From contig NZ_CP020946.1 in NCBI RefSeq assembly GCF_002208115.1, positions 868,001 to 932,000 on the forward strand: a stretch of 64,000 nt of DNA. Direction: 5' to 3'. Position numbers and translations under genes: made by a program. The notes beneath the pieces were generated by a model. The model was not told where the DNA came from. It saw nothing but the letters and a program-made list of their open reading frames with translations, and did no database searches. Source of the stretch: Bdellovibrio bacteriovorus (GTDB lineage Bacteria > Bdellovibrionota > Bdellovibrionia > Bdellovibrionales > Bdellovibrionaceae). Positions 54,462 through 62,841 of the stretch are shown here, piece after piece. How positions within the stretch are numbered: position 1 is the stretch's first letter; each line of letters opens with the position of its first letter.

Positions 54462-56417
54462 TTAAAGTCCGAATCTTTTCTTCAATTCATCAACAGCTTT
54501 CTGGCCTTCTTTTTCAAGCTGCTTCTTGCCTTGGTTTTCGGCGTCTTTTTTCGCCTGATTCACGCGGGCTTCGGCTTGTTTTTTCTGCTCGTTCAACTGG
54601 GTCTCGGCTTTTTTGATTTCCTTGTCCAGATCACCGCGCAGTTTGTTGATTTCGGCTTCCACGCGGGCGCGCTGTTTGCCGATCTCTTCATTGACGTAGG
54701 CCTCGATTTTCTTGCGGGCTTCGTCAATCTTGGCCTGGATCTGCTTTTCGAATCCTTTTTGCAGCTCAGGTCCCAAGTTGGAGTTGATAGACAAAGGAAC
54801 ATTCGGGAACGTGCCCTGACCGTCCACTGTCAGCGTCACCACCGGGATTCCGGCAAAGACCGCCTTCAGAATCTGGTCGGCAATCTCGTTCTTGGATCCG
54901 ACGGCGTATTCGATCTGGGTGAACTTGTTATCCATGTTCACCGTGATGTTCTTCAGACCCACAAGCTTGCCTTCGATACCGATGCTGCCTTTGGCCTTGT
55001 TAAAGGCAATCTGCACATCAGGGGACTGCACCAGTTCTTTGCCTTCGATCGAGTAGGAATCCACCTTGAAGCGATAGTCCACGATGCTGTCAGGCTTGGT
55101 GTTATCCAATGACAGGCGCACTAGGAAGCCCATGATTTCCTTGGACGGGAAGTCCCCGGACAAAGAGGCTACGGTCGGCTTGCCGATCAGCTTCTGGTGG
55201 GTGGTGATATCCAGGATTTCACCTTTGATGTTCCCGGCATCCGGAGTCAGACCCGCTTGAGAGCTGACTGCCGTGCGTTTGATCCAAACCAGTGGATAAG
55301 AATTCGGACGACCGAATTCATAGCTGATTCCGTTTTCACGCGGATGTGGTTGAAGAGGAATATCTTCCGGATCTTTTTCTTTTTTATTCAGCAGGTTGGG
55401 CGGAATGTATTTTTCGGCCATGGCCTTGTAGCGGAAGAATTTGGCTTTGTACGGTCCCAAATAGCGATTGAAGATCGCCATCGACATGGACTTGGCATCC
55501 AGCTTTGGAATGCGGAAGTGCTGCTCAAGACTTTTGATGTCGGTCTTGACCTGCTTTTCGATTTCTTTGTACTGGGCCTCAAGCGCTTTCAGATCTTTTT
55601 GCAGATCATTGCTTGCGCCCTGCACTTGTTTGTACATGGCATCGCCATCTTTAAAGACTTTATCCAGTTCCTGCAGGGAAGACTGCAGTTCCTGCGGAGT
55701 TTTAAAGTCCTTATACTTGATGCTGTTCAAGCGCTTGTTCAAAGCCTCGATGTCCTTACCTTGAGGCAGGGACTTCATGCGCGCATCCCAGGCGGCTTGT
55801 TTGGCTTTCAGGTCTTTTTCAAAGTTTTCCAGCATCGCTTTGGACGGCAATGAATCCTGCAGCTTTTGCAGTTGCACGTTGGCGTCAGTGCCCGTCAGCA
55901 TCGCGATCACGTCACCCAGAACGCTGTCGCCGGCTTGTTGCTGGGCTTCGCTGATGGCTTGTTCTTTCAGTTTGTCAGCAAGGCCTGGTTCGTTGGACAC
56001 CGGCTCTGGCGGAGCCACGCGGCCCGGGCGGGCACGCTTCACACCAAAGGCGATCTGTTCAACGGCCGCTTCATTCACCACCACTTTGGCGCGCAACAAA
56101 GCATCCCACAGCATCGAGAAACGGATGTCGCCGATGTTCAAAGAGTTGTGGGTCGGCTTTTCTGCGTCAGTGACTTCGATGCCCTGAATGCGCAGGCTGG
56201 CGTTGAAGAAACTGGTTTCGACTTTGGCGATGTTCACTTCAGCGCCGACAGCTTTGTAACCGGCCCATTCCATGCCCTTACGCAGGTGAGAGTCGAAGAA
56301 GAAGTGGAAATACAATCCAATCACCGCACAGATGATCACAAACGGAATGATGGCTTCCCAGCGGATCGGGCCTTTTTCTTTTTTCTTTTTTACGGGTGTT
56401 GTTTCAGGTGTTGTCAT
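54462..56417 (-). CDS. TIGR03545-type membrane-anchored protein, AsmA-like
   Basis: A 651-aa protein. A short basic cytoplasmic start (KKKKEKGPIRW) leads into one membrane helix (about 22-42). The periplasmic part begins with an AsmA-like segment (MEWAGYKAVGAEVNIAKVE, LRIQGIEVTD, IRFSMLWDALLRAKVVVNEAAVEQI). A mid region of coiled coil (about 150-300), a beta-rich region and a long C-terminal charged coiled coil (KKIEAYVNEEIGKQRARVEAE) follow. The layout matches the uncharacterised family TIGR03545. The gene lies 12 bases after its partner at 56430. A role in envelope lipid or protein traffic is inference from AsmA. Confidence 0.75.
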   Translation of the reverse strand: MTTPETTPVKKKKEKGPIRWEAIIPFVIICAVIGLYFHFFFDSHLRKGMEWAGYKAVGAEVNIAKVETSFFNASLRIQGIEVTDAEKPTHNSLNIGDIRFSMLWDALLRAKVVVNEAAVEQIAFGVKRARPGRVAPPEPVSNEPGLADKLKEQAISEAQQQAGDSVLGDVIAMLTGTDANVQLQKLQDSLPSKAMLENFEKDLKAKQAAWDARMKSLPQGKDIEALNKRLNSIKYKDFKTPQELQSSLQELDKVFKDGDAMYKQVQGASNDLQKDLKALEAQYKEIEKQVKTDIKSLEQHFRIPKLDAKSMSMAIFNRYLGPYKAKFFRYKAMAEKYIPPNLLNKKEKDPEDIPLQPHPRENGISYEFGRPNSYPLVWIKRTAVSSQAGLTPDAGNIKGEILDITTHQKLIGKPTVASLSGDFPSKEIMGFLVRLSLDNTKPDSIVDYRFKVDSYSIEGKELVQSPDVQIAFNKAKGSIGIEGKLVGLKNITVNMDNKFTQIEYAVGSKNEIADQILKAVFAGIPVVTLTVDGQGTFPNVPLSINSNLGPELQKGFEKQIQAKIDEARKKIEAYVNEEIGKQRARVEAEINKLRGDLDKEIKKAETQLNEQKKQAEARVNQAKKDAENQGKKQLEKEGQKAVDELKKRFGL

Positions 56418-56429
56418 GTGCTGTGTGTC

Positions 56430-56954
56430 CTAGCCGTAAAGGTTGTCGTAAGTGCAGTACCAGTTGTAAAGCTTGGTCGCCGTGAAGGCTTTCCAGAACT
56501 TTGTGCCTTTAAATCTTGCCACCACCGTCGCGCGATACTTCAGAATCAGCGCTTTGAAGGCAAAAAACGCAAACGGCAAAAGCAGGATGGAAACAATCAT
56601 GGATCCCATCACGATGCTATTGTTGAAGCGGGTCATTGGCACCAGTGGCATGTTGTACATGGTGGTGAACAGTGGTTTCAGACTTTCGTTTTCAAGCACG
56701 GCTTTACCCAGGTGGTGAGCCGGTCCGTCAAACATGAAGGCCACGAACTTGAAAAAGAACGCCGACAGGAAGGCGGCACCAATCTGCACGCGGAAAATAA
56801 AGATAATCGCAAAGACCACAAAAGTCTGAATGGAAATAAACGGGGAAAACCCCAGGATCAGTCCCAGCGACAGGCCGGAGGCCAATTGGTTGGTTCCGGT
56901 GTCCGAGTTGAGGAGTTTTAGAAAATTAAAAATCTGCTTCAGTAAGGCCGTCAT
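56430..56954 (-). CDS. TIGR03546/DUF2062-like membrane protein
   Basis: A 174-aa protein with three or four hydrophobic helices and the DUF2062-like start LASGLSLGLILGFSPFISIQT. Families TIGR03546 and TIGR03545 are known to occur side by side; here they form a two-gene unit, this one first. The start ATG has a CAGGAGGAAA ribosome site. Function unknown; the constant pairing suggests that the two proteins form one inner-membrane complex. Confidence 0.78.
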   Translation of the reverse strand: MTALLKQIFNFLKLLNSDTGTNQLASGLSLGLILGFSPFISIQTFVVFAIIFIFRVQIGAAFLSAFFFKFVAFMFDGPAHHLGKAVLENESLKPLFTTMYNMPLVPMTRFNNSIVMGSMIVSILLLPFAFFAFKALILKYRATVVARFKGTKFWKAFTATKLYNWYCTYDNLYG

Positions 56955-57013
56955 GGATTTCCTCCTGCAGGAATTTTAATAAGCATAAATGCAAGGCGGC
57001 AAGTAGAAACCCG

Positions 57014-57042
57014 AGGACACAAGGGGCGGTTTGTCGTAAACT
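57014..57042 (+). promoter_or_regulatory. Candidate promoter placing the start at the HAD-gene ATG
   Basis: AGGACA (57014-57019), 17-base spacer, TAAACT (57037-57042); a transcript would start near 57049-57051, at the ATG. The same stretch can fold as AGGGGC...GCCCCT (57022-57050). No Shine-Dalgarno is visible. Confidence 0.35.
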
Positions 57043-57050
57043 GGGCCCCT

Positions 57051-58034
57051 ATGTCACATCCCCTGGAACTTTTGATTGTTGAAACAGTTCAGTTGGGCGG
57101 CAGTCTGGTCTTTATTGCGGATCAGAATCCGGCCACATTGTCGCAATGGCAGCAGCCATTGGTGCAGGACTTTGCCGGGGAGATTCCTTTCGTCACGCGC
57201 ACGGCGCAGGATCTGCGGGCACAAAAGTATGTCACACGCCCTGAAGATCTGGTTATTTTCCAGTCCAACCAAAAATCGATCCTGTCTTCCCTGGATGCCG
57301 TTCTGAATGGCCAGCGTCTGTTGGTGGGGGATGAAGTTTCGCCGGCGGAGTCCCATCAGTGGGACTATGCTTTTGCGGATTTAAGCCTGCACAAGTGGCA
57401 GTTGATTTTGCAAAGTTTAAAAGCGCACTGGGGGCAATGGTCTGCCTTGCAGGGTTTGGATGGCGAACACGGGGCAGGCTGTCTGTTCCTGGATCGCGAT
57501 GATGTTGTGGTTAAGAATGTTCCCTATAACAAAGACCCCGAAGCCGTTCAGTTGCTTCCGGGAATTTGTGAATTGATTAACAGCGCTCATGCGCAGTCCT
57601 ATTGGGTGGCACTGGTGACAAACCAGTCCGGTTTGGGGCGAGGCTGGATCAGTTGGTCCCAGTATCAGTCCGTGCATCAGCGCATGATGCAGCTTTTGGC
57701 CCAGCAGGGGGCGTGGATTGACGACTGTGAGTGGTCGGCGTTTATCGACGAAGCGGGCAGTCCGCGCGGCCGTTTGCTGGCGGGCCTTCGCAAACCTCGT
57801 AACGGCATGTTGCTGAAGGTGAACAACAAGCTGCGTGTGAACATGGCGAAATCTGTGATGGTCGGAGATAGTGCTTCTGATTTGAAAGCGGCTTTTGCCG
57901 CCGGGGTCGGACGTCTTTACCTGCTGGCTTCAGAGAAAACTGATAAGGAAGTCAAATCCCTGCAGGCGCATCAGTCCGCATACTCTGGTTTTAAGTTTAC
58001 AGTTTTGGAAAAACTCTCGGACCTGAAGCTTTAA
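57051..58034 (+). CDS. HAD-family phosphatase, GmhB/HisB-like, with N-terminal extension
   Basis: A 327-aa protein. The C-terminal ~185 residues are a HAD-IIIA phosphatase: CLFLDRDDVVV (Asp148, Asp150), VALVTNQSGLGRG, RKPRNGML and MVGDSASDLKAA. This order is that of GmhB (heptose-bisphosphate phosphatase), but motif I reads DRDD instead of DRDG and the four-Cys zinc loop of GmhB is missing. The first ~140 residues are not recognised. It may act on sugar phosphates for surface polysaccharide, which would fit nearby manC. Convergent with the gene at 58036. Confidence 0.7.
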   Translation: MSHPLELLIVETVQLGGSLVFIADQNPATLSQWQQPLVQDFAGEIPFVTRTAQDLRAQKYVTRPEDLVIFQSNQKSILSSLDAVLNGQRLLVGDEVSPAESHQWDYAFADLSLHKWQLILQSLKAHWGQWSALQGLDGEHGAGCLFLDRDDVVVKNVPYNKDPEAVQLLPGICELINSAHAQSYWVALVTNQSGLGRGWISWSQYQSVHQRMMQLLAQQGAWIDDCEWSAFIDEAGSPRGRLLAGLRKPRNGMLLKVNNKLRVNMAKSVMVGDSASDLKAAFAAGVGRLYLLASEKTDKEVKSLQAHQSAYSGFKFTVLEKLSDLKL

Positions 58035-58035
58035 T

Positions 58036-59031
58036 TTAGCCCAGGTCTTCCAGTGTGGAGGCATCCACGCGTTCTTTGATGCGCAGATAGAAGAAAGCGC
58101 CCAGCAAGCTCACTACGAAGTTGGTCACTTGGAAGGCCGTGATCACAGTTGGTCCCACCTCGGATGTGCTTCCGTTGTAGATATTAAACAGGAAATAGAA
58201 AGCCGCCTGACCCACACCAACCCCTGCCGGGGAAATTGGGATGGCTGTCGCCATATAGCCCAGTGGTGCCACCAGGAAATAGGTTTTGGCAGCCACTTCA
58301 GAATAGCCTGCGGCATTGCCGGCGATGATCAAAAACACGATCGAGCAGCCCTGGGACAGCAGGCTTAGAAGCAGCACCAGCATGAAGCGTTTTCCGTCTT
58401 TGCCATAAAGATGCATGCTTTCATAAAGCTTCATGAATTTTTCAGACAAAGGCAGTTTGTTGATCACACGCTTTAGCAGCGAGGTTTTGTAGATCTGTGG
58501 GGAAAAGATCAAAGCCAAAGCAATCACAAACGCAAAGAACAGCGCCAGAATAAACCAGAACAGCGTCGTCAGGGCCGGGATGGTCATGATGTGGTTCAGG
58601 TCATAAAGCATCACCAGCAGTGCCAATAGCACCATGGCAAACAGGCCCAGAACCCGGTCCATCAGGACGCTGGTCACGGCAATGACTTTTGATCCGGGAT
58701 TGGCACGGGTGAAATAGTAAGCCTTGATGACATCGCCACCGACCCCGCCGGGCATGGCAAAGTTAAAGAACGAGCCGATCAGGCTGAGTTTGAAGACTTT
58801 CAGAGGGCCGGCATTCATTCCTTGAGAGCGAATCAGGGTGCGCCATCTTTCGCTGGCCAGGAAAAGGTTCAGCAAAACCAAAAGCAGTGCCACAGACGCC
58901 GTGGTCGGCGTCAGCAGGTTTTTAAGGGCAGAGAAGTTCAGCTTTCCGGATTGGATCAGCCAGTAAATGATGCCGGCTGAAAAAAGAATCTTAAAGGACT
59001 GAACCAAAAGCTTTTTGGTGTGTTTAACCAT
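58036..59031 (-). CDS. Flippase-like integral membrane protein (UPF0104/LPG synthase TM type)
   Basis: A 331-aa protein with about eight membrane helices. Family motifs: ASERWRTLIRSQG, SLIGSFFNFAMPGGVGGDVIKAYY and DRVLGLFAMVLLA. These belong to the membrane domain of lysylphosphatidylglycerol synthases, without the C-terminal aminoacyltransferase part. Stand-alone members are thought to flip or transfer lipid-linked substrates. The C-terminal APLGYMATAIPISPAGVGVGQA loop is typical. Substrate unknown; the neighbouring manC suggests glycolipid or polysaccharide biology. Confidence 0.78.
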   Translation of the reverse strand: MVKHTKKLLVQSFKILFSAGIIYWLIQSGKLNFSALKNLLTPTTASVALLLVLLNLFLASERWRTLIRSQGMNAGPLKVFKLSLIGSFFNFAMPGGVGGDVIKAYYFTRANPGSKVIAVTSVLMDRVLGLFAMVLLALLVMLYDLNHIMTIPALTTLFWFILALFFAFVIALALIFSPQIYKTSLLKRVINKLPLSEKFMKLYESMHLYGKDGKRFMLVLLLSLLSQGCSIVFLIIAGNAAGYSEVAAKTYFLVAPLGYMATAIPISPAGVGVGQAAFYFLFNIYNGSTSEVGPTVITAFQVTNFVVSLLGAFFYLRIKERVDASTLEDLG

Positions 59032-59202
59032 GGGGATTGTCTTACTTGAAATCAGCTCAGAACACTACCTCGAAGTACGGGTGTGCAAAGATTTAGGGGG
59101 CTTAAATTCGATTTGAGCAGGGCTTTTAAGCAGCTAAAAAGCCTCAGTTTTTTGACGAATTGAGCCATTGTAAGGTCTTAATTACTCAGAAACTGGCTTT
59201 GA

Positions 59203-59211
59203 TGATATAGA
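59203..59211 (+). promoter_or_regulatory. Extended -10 promoter of manC
   Basis: TGATATAGA (59203-59211) is TGn followed by TATAGA (59206-59211), an extended -10 that can work without a good -35. The start would be near 59218, ahead of CGGAGGT at 59226. Confidence 0.45.
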
Positions 59212-59236
59212 TTGAGGACTGATTTCGGAGGTAGTT

Positions 59237-60661
59237 TTGATACCGGTTATATTATCGGGAGGAAGCGGAACACGATTGTGGCCCGTATCCCGTCAGCAGA
59301 TGCCCAAACAATTTTGCGACATTTTCGGGGAGCCTTTACAGACTCTGACCCTGAAAAGATGTTTGCGTATGGGAAGCCCCTGGATTGTCACCTCCAAGGC
59401 CCTGCAGACACTGACCGAACTGAATCTGAAAACCAACCAAGGCGAAGCTGTTAAGGCCAACCAAGGCGAAGCTGTTAAGGCCAACCAAGGCGAAGCCGTT
59501 AAGGTTGTCTACGAACCTGTGGGCAAAAACACCGCACCTGCCGTGGCGGCTTTGTGCAAGCTTTTACTGGATCAGGGGAAGGGCGATGAAATCGTCGGAG
59601 TCTTCCCCTCGGATCATCTGATCACCAAAGAAGATGCGTTCCTGAAGGTTGTGGAATTTGCTTCTGCAGTGGCGAAAGAAAACCGTGTGGTCACGTTGGG
59701 GATCACCCCGTCTTATCCGGAAACTGGATATGGCTATATTCAAACCAAAACGGCGAGCCTGAAAGAAAGCGGGGCGCTGAAAGCGTACTCCGTGGTGAAG
59801 TTCCATGAAAAGCCGGATCTGAAGAAAGCGGAAGAGTTTTTGGCACAAGGTGGATTCAGTTGGAATGCCGGGATCTTTGTTTTCAAAGTGTCTCATATGG
59901 CAAGCCTGTTTGAAAAACATCAGCCGGCGATGTGGGCGCAAATTTCTGCCTTGAAAGCAGATGCCTCCAATTTGGGTGATATCTACGCTCAGGTGCAAAG
60001 CATTTCCATTGACTATGCGATCATGGAAAAGCTCAGCGAATCTGAACTGGCTTGCGTGCCAGCGGACTTTGGCTGGAGTGACGTGGGCTCTTGGGATGCC
60101 GTGGCTGCTTTGCAAAAGGGGCAGGACATTATCAACGTCAAAGGAAAGGACAATTTCGTCTTTGGTGAGCCGACCAAAAATTATTCTATGATCGGCTTGG
60201 AAGACGTGATTGTCGTGGACACCAAGGACGCCTTGATGCTGGTTAAAAAAGGCCAGTCCCAGGATGTGCGCCATGTGGTTGAGACTTTGACTCAGGCAAA
60301 GTCCCCGCTGGTGAAAGAGCATGTCTTTGAATACCGCCCTTGGGGTTATTTTGAAATCCTGAAGGACACAGAGAACTTTAAGTCCAAAGTCATCCGCGTA
60401 AACCCGCATTCCCAGTTGTCCTATCAGTCGCACGCCAAACGTGAGGAACACTGGACGATCACTCAAGGGTCGGGCGAGGTGGTTCTGAATGACCAGGTGA
60501 TCCCGGTGAAGGCCGGAAGTCACATTCATATTCCACTGGGTGCGAAGCATCGCATGCGCAACAACTCCAGCGAGATGCTGGAATTCGTGGAGGTTCAATT
60601 GGGAACCTACTTCGGAGAAGACGACATCGTTCGTTACCAGGACGACTATTCAAGAAATTAG
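59237..60661 (+). CDS. manC: Mannose-1-phosphate guanylyltransferase / mannose-6-phosphate isomerase
   Basis: Bifunctional type II enzyme that makes GDP-mannose for surface polysaccharide. TTG start at 59237 with CGGAGGT upstream. 474 aa. N-terminal nucleotidyltransferase with GGSGTRLWPVSR (8-19) and MPKQF, then FPSDHLI, FHEKPD and NAGIFVF. C-terminal cupin isomerase with YRPWGYFEIL, QSHAKREEHW, HIPLGAKHRM and GEDDIVRYQDDY. Residues 66-89 hold three copies of an eight-residue unit (KANQGEAV-type), a tandem DNA repeat, where other ManC have a normal helix-strand segment. Confidence 0.9.
   Translation: MIPVILSGGSGTRLWPVSRQQMPKQFCDIFGEPLQTLTLKRCLRMGSPWIVTSKALQTLTELNLKTNQGEAVKANQGEAVKANQGEAVKVVYEPVGKNTAPAVAALCKLLLDQGKGDEIVGVFPSDHLITKEDAFLKVVEFASAVAKENRVVTLGITPSYPETGYGYIQTKTASLKESGALKAYSVVKFHEKPDLKKAEEFLAQGGFSWNAGIFVFKVSHMASLFEKHQPAMWAQISALKADASNLGDIYAQVQSISIDYAIMEKLSESELACVPADFGWSDVGSWDAVAALQKGQDIINVKGKDNFVFGEPTKNYSMIGLEDVIVVDTKDALMLVKKGQSQDVRHVVETLTQAKSPLVKEHVFEYRPWGYFEILKDTENFKSKVIRVNPHSQLSYQSHAKREEHWTITQGSGEVVLNDQVIPVKAGSHIHIPLGAKHRMRNNSSEMLEFVEVQLGTYFGEDDIVRYQDDYSRN
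59433..59504 (+). repeat. Three tandem 24-base units inside manC
   Basis: Units 59433-59456, 59457-59480 and 59481-59504 (CCAACCAAGGCGAAGCTGTT followed by AAGG) differ at one base in the third copy. Being multiples of three, they keep the frame and encode an eight-residue repeat. Confidence 0.95.
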
Positions 60662-60696
60662 ATATTGGAAATTTGAGTTTGGATTTGCGAAAAAAG

Positions 60697-60725
60697 AAAG
60701 GGCTGCGTTTGCAGCCCTTTTTGTT
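60697..60725. terminator. Bidirectional terminator between manC and ldt
   Basis: AAAGGGCTGC (60697-60706) and GCAGCCCTTT (60711-60720) around GTTT, with A-rich and T-rich flanks. Serves both convergent genes. Confidence 0.85.
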
Positions 60726-60727
60726 TT

Positions 60728-61597
60728 CTAGTCTCTGGATTCTTCCAGCGGTACGGATAGAACTTCTGCGTTTCCGGTTGGCAGGCCGCTTGTGGAAGAG
60801 GCTGCGGTTGGGTTCTTACGAACGCTTTCTTCTTCCTCAGGAAGATCGATGTCTTCCTCATCCACGTGCTCTTGCACGACTTGCAGAGTGGGGTCTTTCT
60901 GTGTGCTGGCTGTCAGGTCTTTGTGATATGCGTAAACCAAACCGCCTTCTTTGAAGTTGTTCAGCATTCTTTTGATGATACCCGGAGCAACTGCCGGGCA
61001 ACCCCAGCTGCGACCCAGACGGCCCTGGCTTTTTACGTAGTCTTCAGAAACGTAGTTCGCGGCGTGCACGACAATGTCGCGTTCAGCGGCGTTGCTGTTG
61101 GAAGCTTCCAGACCATACAGATTCAAAGATTCGCCGTGACCACCATAGTAAGTATTGCCGCCCAGGTACAGTCCCAGGGAAGACATCTTCGAGCCATCGA
61201 TGTTCGAGAATTTCGCCGCCACGTTCACGCCAGAGCCCTTGCCGTGTGCAACAAAGTGCTTGGTCACGGCGCCAGTCTGCATGTTCATGATGTAAAGGCG
61301 TCTTTCACTGGAGGGTTTTGAGAAATCAATAATGGCGATAAAGTCCGATTTGATGGTGACCTCGCGAGTGCTCATGTAGGTCTTTTCGCGACCACGGATT
61401 TTCGCTTTCATTTTAACGGTTTTACCCGCATTGACATCCAGGAATTCGAAAGTTCTTTGCAAAGCCGGCTCAGGGACGCCTTGTTTCTTAAACATGTCGT
61501 AAATGCGCACGTCTTTGATTTTCTTGTCATACAGGCTGTCAGCATAACTTTGGATGCTGGCAAGGGTGATGATAAGGGCGGCCACAAGTTTCTTCAT
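60728..61597 (-). CDS. Murein L,D-transpeptidase family protein
   Basis: A 289-aa periplasmic enzyme with a signal peptide (MKKLVAALIITLAS, cleavage near SYA). The catalytic domain has VVHAANYV (His178) and GRSWGCPAV (Cys200), the HG/SxGC arrangement of the YkuD_2 branch of L,D-transpeptidases. These make 3-3 cross-links, attach proteins or exchange D-amino acids. The C-terminal ~50 residues are acidic and probably disordered. ATG 61597 follows GGAAAG; TTG 61606 is a less likely start. In Bdellovibrio, L,D-transpeptidases modify predator and prey walls; that role is inferred here. Confidence 0.85.
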   Translation of the reverse strand: MKKLVAALIITLASIQSYADSLYDKKIKDVRIYDMFKKQGVPEPALQRTFEFLDVNAGKTVKMKAKIRGREKTYMSTREVTIKSDFIAIIDFSKPSSERRLYIMNMQTGAVTKHFVAHGKGSGVNVAAKFSNIDGSKMSSLGLYLGGNTYYGGHGESLNLYGLEASNSNAAERDIVVHAANYVSEDYVKSQGRLGRSWGCPAVAPGIIKRMLNNFKEGGLVYAYHKDLTASTQKDPTLQVVQEHVDEEDIDLPEEEESVRKNPTAASSTSGLPTGNAEVLSVPLEESRD

Positions 61598-61814
61598 GCT
61601 TTCCAACTTTCAATTACGTGAGGATTCAATAATTCCACGAACTTTCCTTACAAGGCATGTGCCAGCTTTTTTGCCTGCTTTAGTGTCCTAATTTTGAGCT
61701 GAATGCGGGGGCGGTGCCGTGAAAAGTCCCCTTGTACAGAAAATCGACGCCGTTCGCCGACGTTCCGGAATAGCCCCTTTTTCCCTGCTCTTAGGCAGTT
61801 TTTGGGGTTCTGAA

Positions 61815-61845
61815 TTGAGCTTTTTCACTGGGTGACTTTAATAAT
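61815..61845 (+). promoter_or_regulatory. Candidate promoter of the 61876 gene
   Basis: TTGAGC (61815-61820), 18-base spacer, TAATAA (61839-61844). About 30 bases ahead of the ATG, with AAGGAG between. The rest of the gap from 61607 holds no gene that I can see. Confidence 0.4.
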
Positions 61846-61875
61846 AATCAAACACGACTCTTACAAGGAGCTTAT

Positions 61876-62133
61876 ATGAAATTTGTGGTTATACTGGGTG
61901 CGATGTTGCTTTCACTGAGTGCTTTGGCGGCCAAGACCTATCAGGTGACGGGCCCGATCGTGGAGCTTTCTGATTCTCGCATCATTGTTCAAAAAGGCAG
62001 TGACCGCTGGGAGATTGAAAGAAACCCGAACACCAAAGTGACGGGTGATCTGAAGGTCGGTCAGAAGGTGACGATTGAATACACGATGGCGGCAGATACT
62101 GTGGAAGTGAAAAGCGAAGGCAAGAAAAAGTAA
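61876..62133 (+). CDS. Small periplasmic protein, unknown function
   Basis: An 85-aa protein with a signal peptide (MKFVVILGAMLLSLSALA, cleavage before AKTYQ). The ~66-residue mature part is beta-rich: TYQVTGPIVELSDSRIIVQ, RWEIERN, VTGDLKVGQKVTIEYTM, ending in Lys residues. This looks like a single small OB- or SH3-like barrel of the DUF5666 kind, but I cannot assign a family. Strong AAGGAG ribosome site. Stand-alone gene. Confidence 0.75.
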   Translation: MKFVVILGAMLLSLSALAAKTYQVTGPIVELSDSRIIVQKGSDRWEIERNPNTKVTGDLKVGQKVTIEYTMAADTVEVKSEGKKK

Positions 62134-62265
62134 CTTCTTGTGGTTTCTTAAAGGGCTGAAATCTAGTTGATGAATTCTTAATTCTGATGCGCTGGAATGC
62201 TGTTGTGTGAGGTGGGGAGCCTCGGATAAACCCTGATGTTGGTCAACAACAACAGGGGGTTCGCC

Positions 62266-62841
62266 ATGGCGGCACTCAAAAAGGTTCTGATTTCAGCCTT
62301 TATTACTGGTCACATCGTGATGATGATCACAGCGGCACTGCCGGACCGCAGTGCCGTCGGGGACCGCATCCTGCAGGCCCTGTCGCCTTATCAGGTTTTC
62401 TTCGGATTGGATCAGCCCTGGAGCATGTTTGCTCCCAATCCTGCATCAGTAAATTCTTACTTAACTGCGACAATCACATTCAAAGATGGCTCGACCGAAC
62501 AGTGGACCTTCCCGAGGGCTTCGCAGTTGGACAGCTGGGACCGTTTCACAGCGGGTGAACGCTATCGCAAGTATCAGCAGGATAATCTTCTGCCGATGGA
62601 AAAATCAGAACTGTGGTTTGATTTGTCCCGTTATGTGGCGCGCGAAGTGGCCAAGTTGGAACAACTGGGTCGCAAGCGTGAGTTTGAACAGCTATATTTC
62701 TATCGTCACACCAATACTGTACAGCCGCCGACCCAGGTGTTTATACCGCATGGACAGATGAGCACGGCCTACACCAGCGAAAGTGTTTTCCACTTTAAAC
62801 CCACCGGAGGACCTCGTTATGAAGCTAACAACTCTCACTAG
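62266..62841 (+). CDS. HTTM-partner membrane protein with WSMFAPNP motif
   Basis: A 191-aa protein: one N-terminal membrane helix (about residues 4-24), then a periplasmic domain with LDQPWSMFAPNP. Proteins with this motif are commonly encoded beside, or fused to, HTTM (vitamin K carboxylase-like membrane) proteins. I choose ATG 62266, six bases after AGGGGG; ATG 62236 has no ribosome site. It overlaps the HTTM gene by 23 bases, so the two are translated together and likely interact. Biochemical role unknown. Confidence 0.72.
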   Translation: MAALKKVLISAFITGHIVMMITAALPDRSAVGDRILQALSPYQVFFGLDQPWSMFAPNPASVNSYLTATITFKDGSTEQWTFPRASQLDSWDRFTAGERYRKYQQDNLLPMEKSELWFDLSRYVAREVAKLEQLGRKREFEQLYFYRHTNTVQPPTQVFIPHGQMSTAYTSESVFHFKPTGGPRYEANNSH

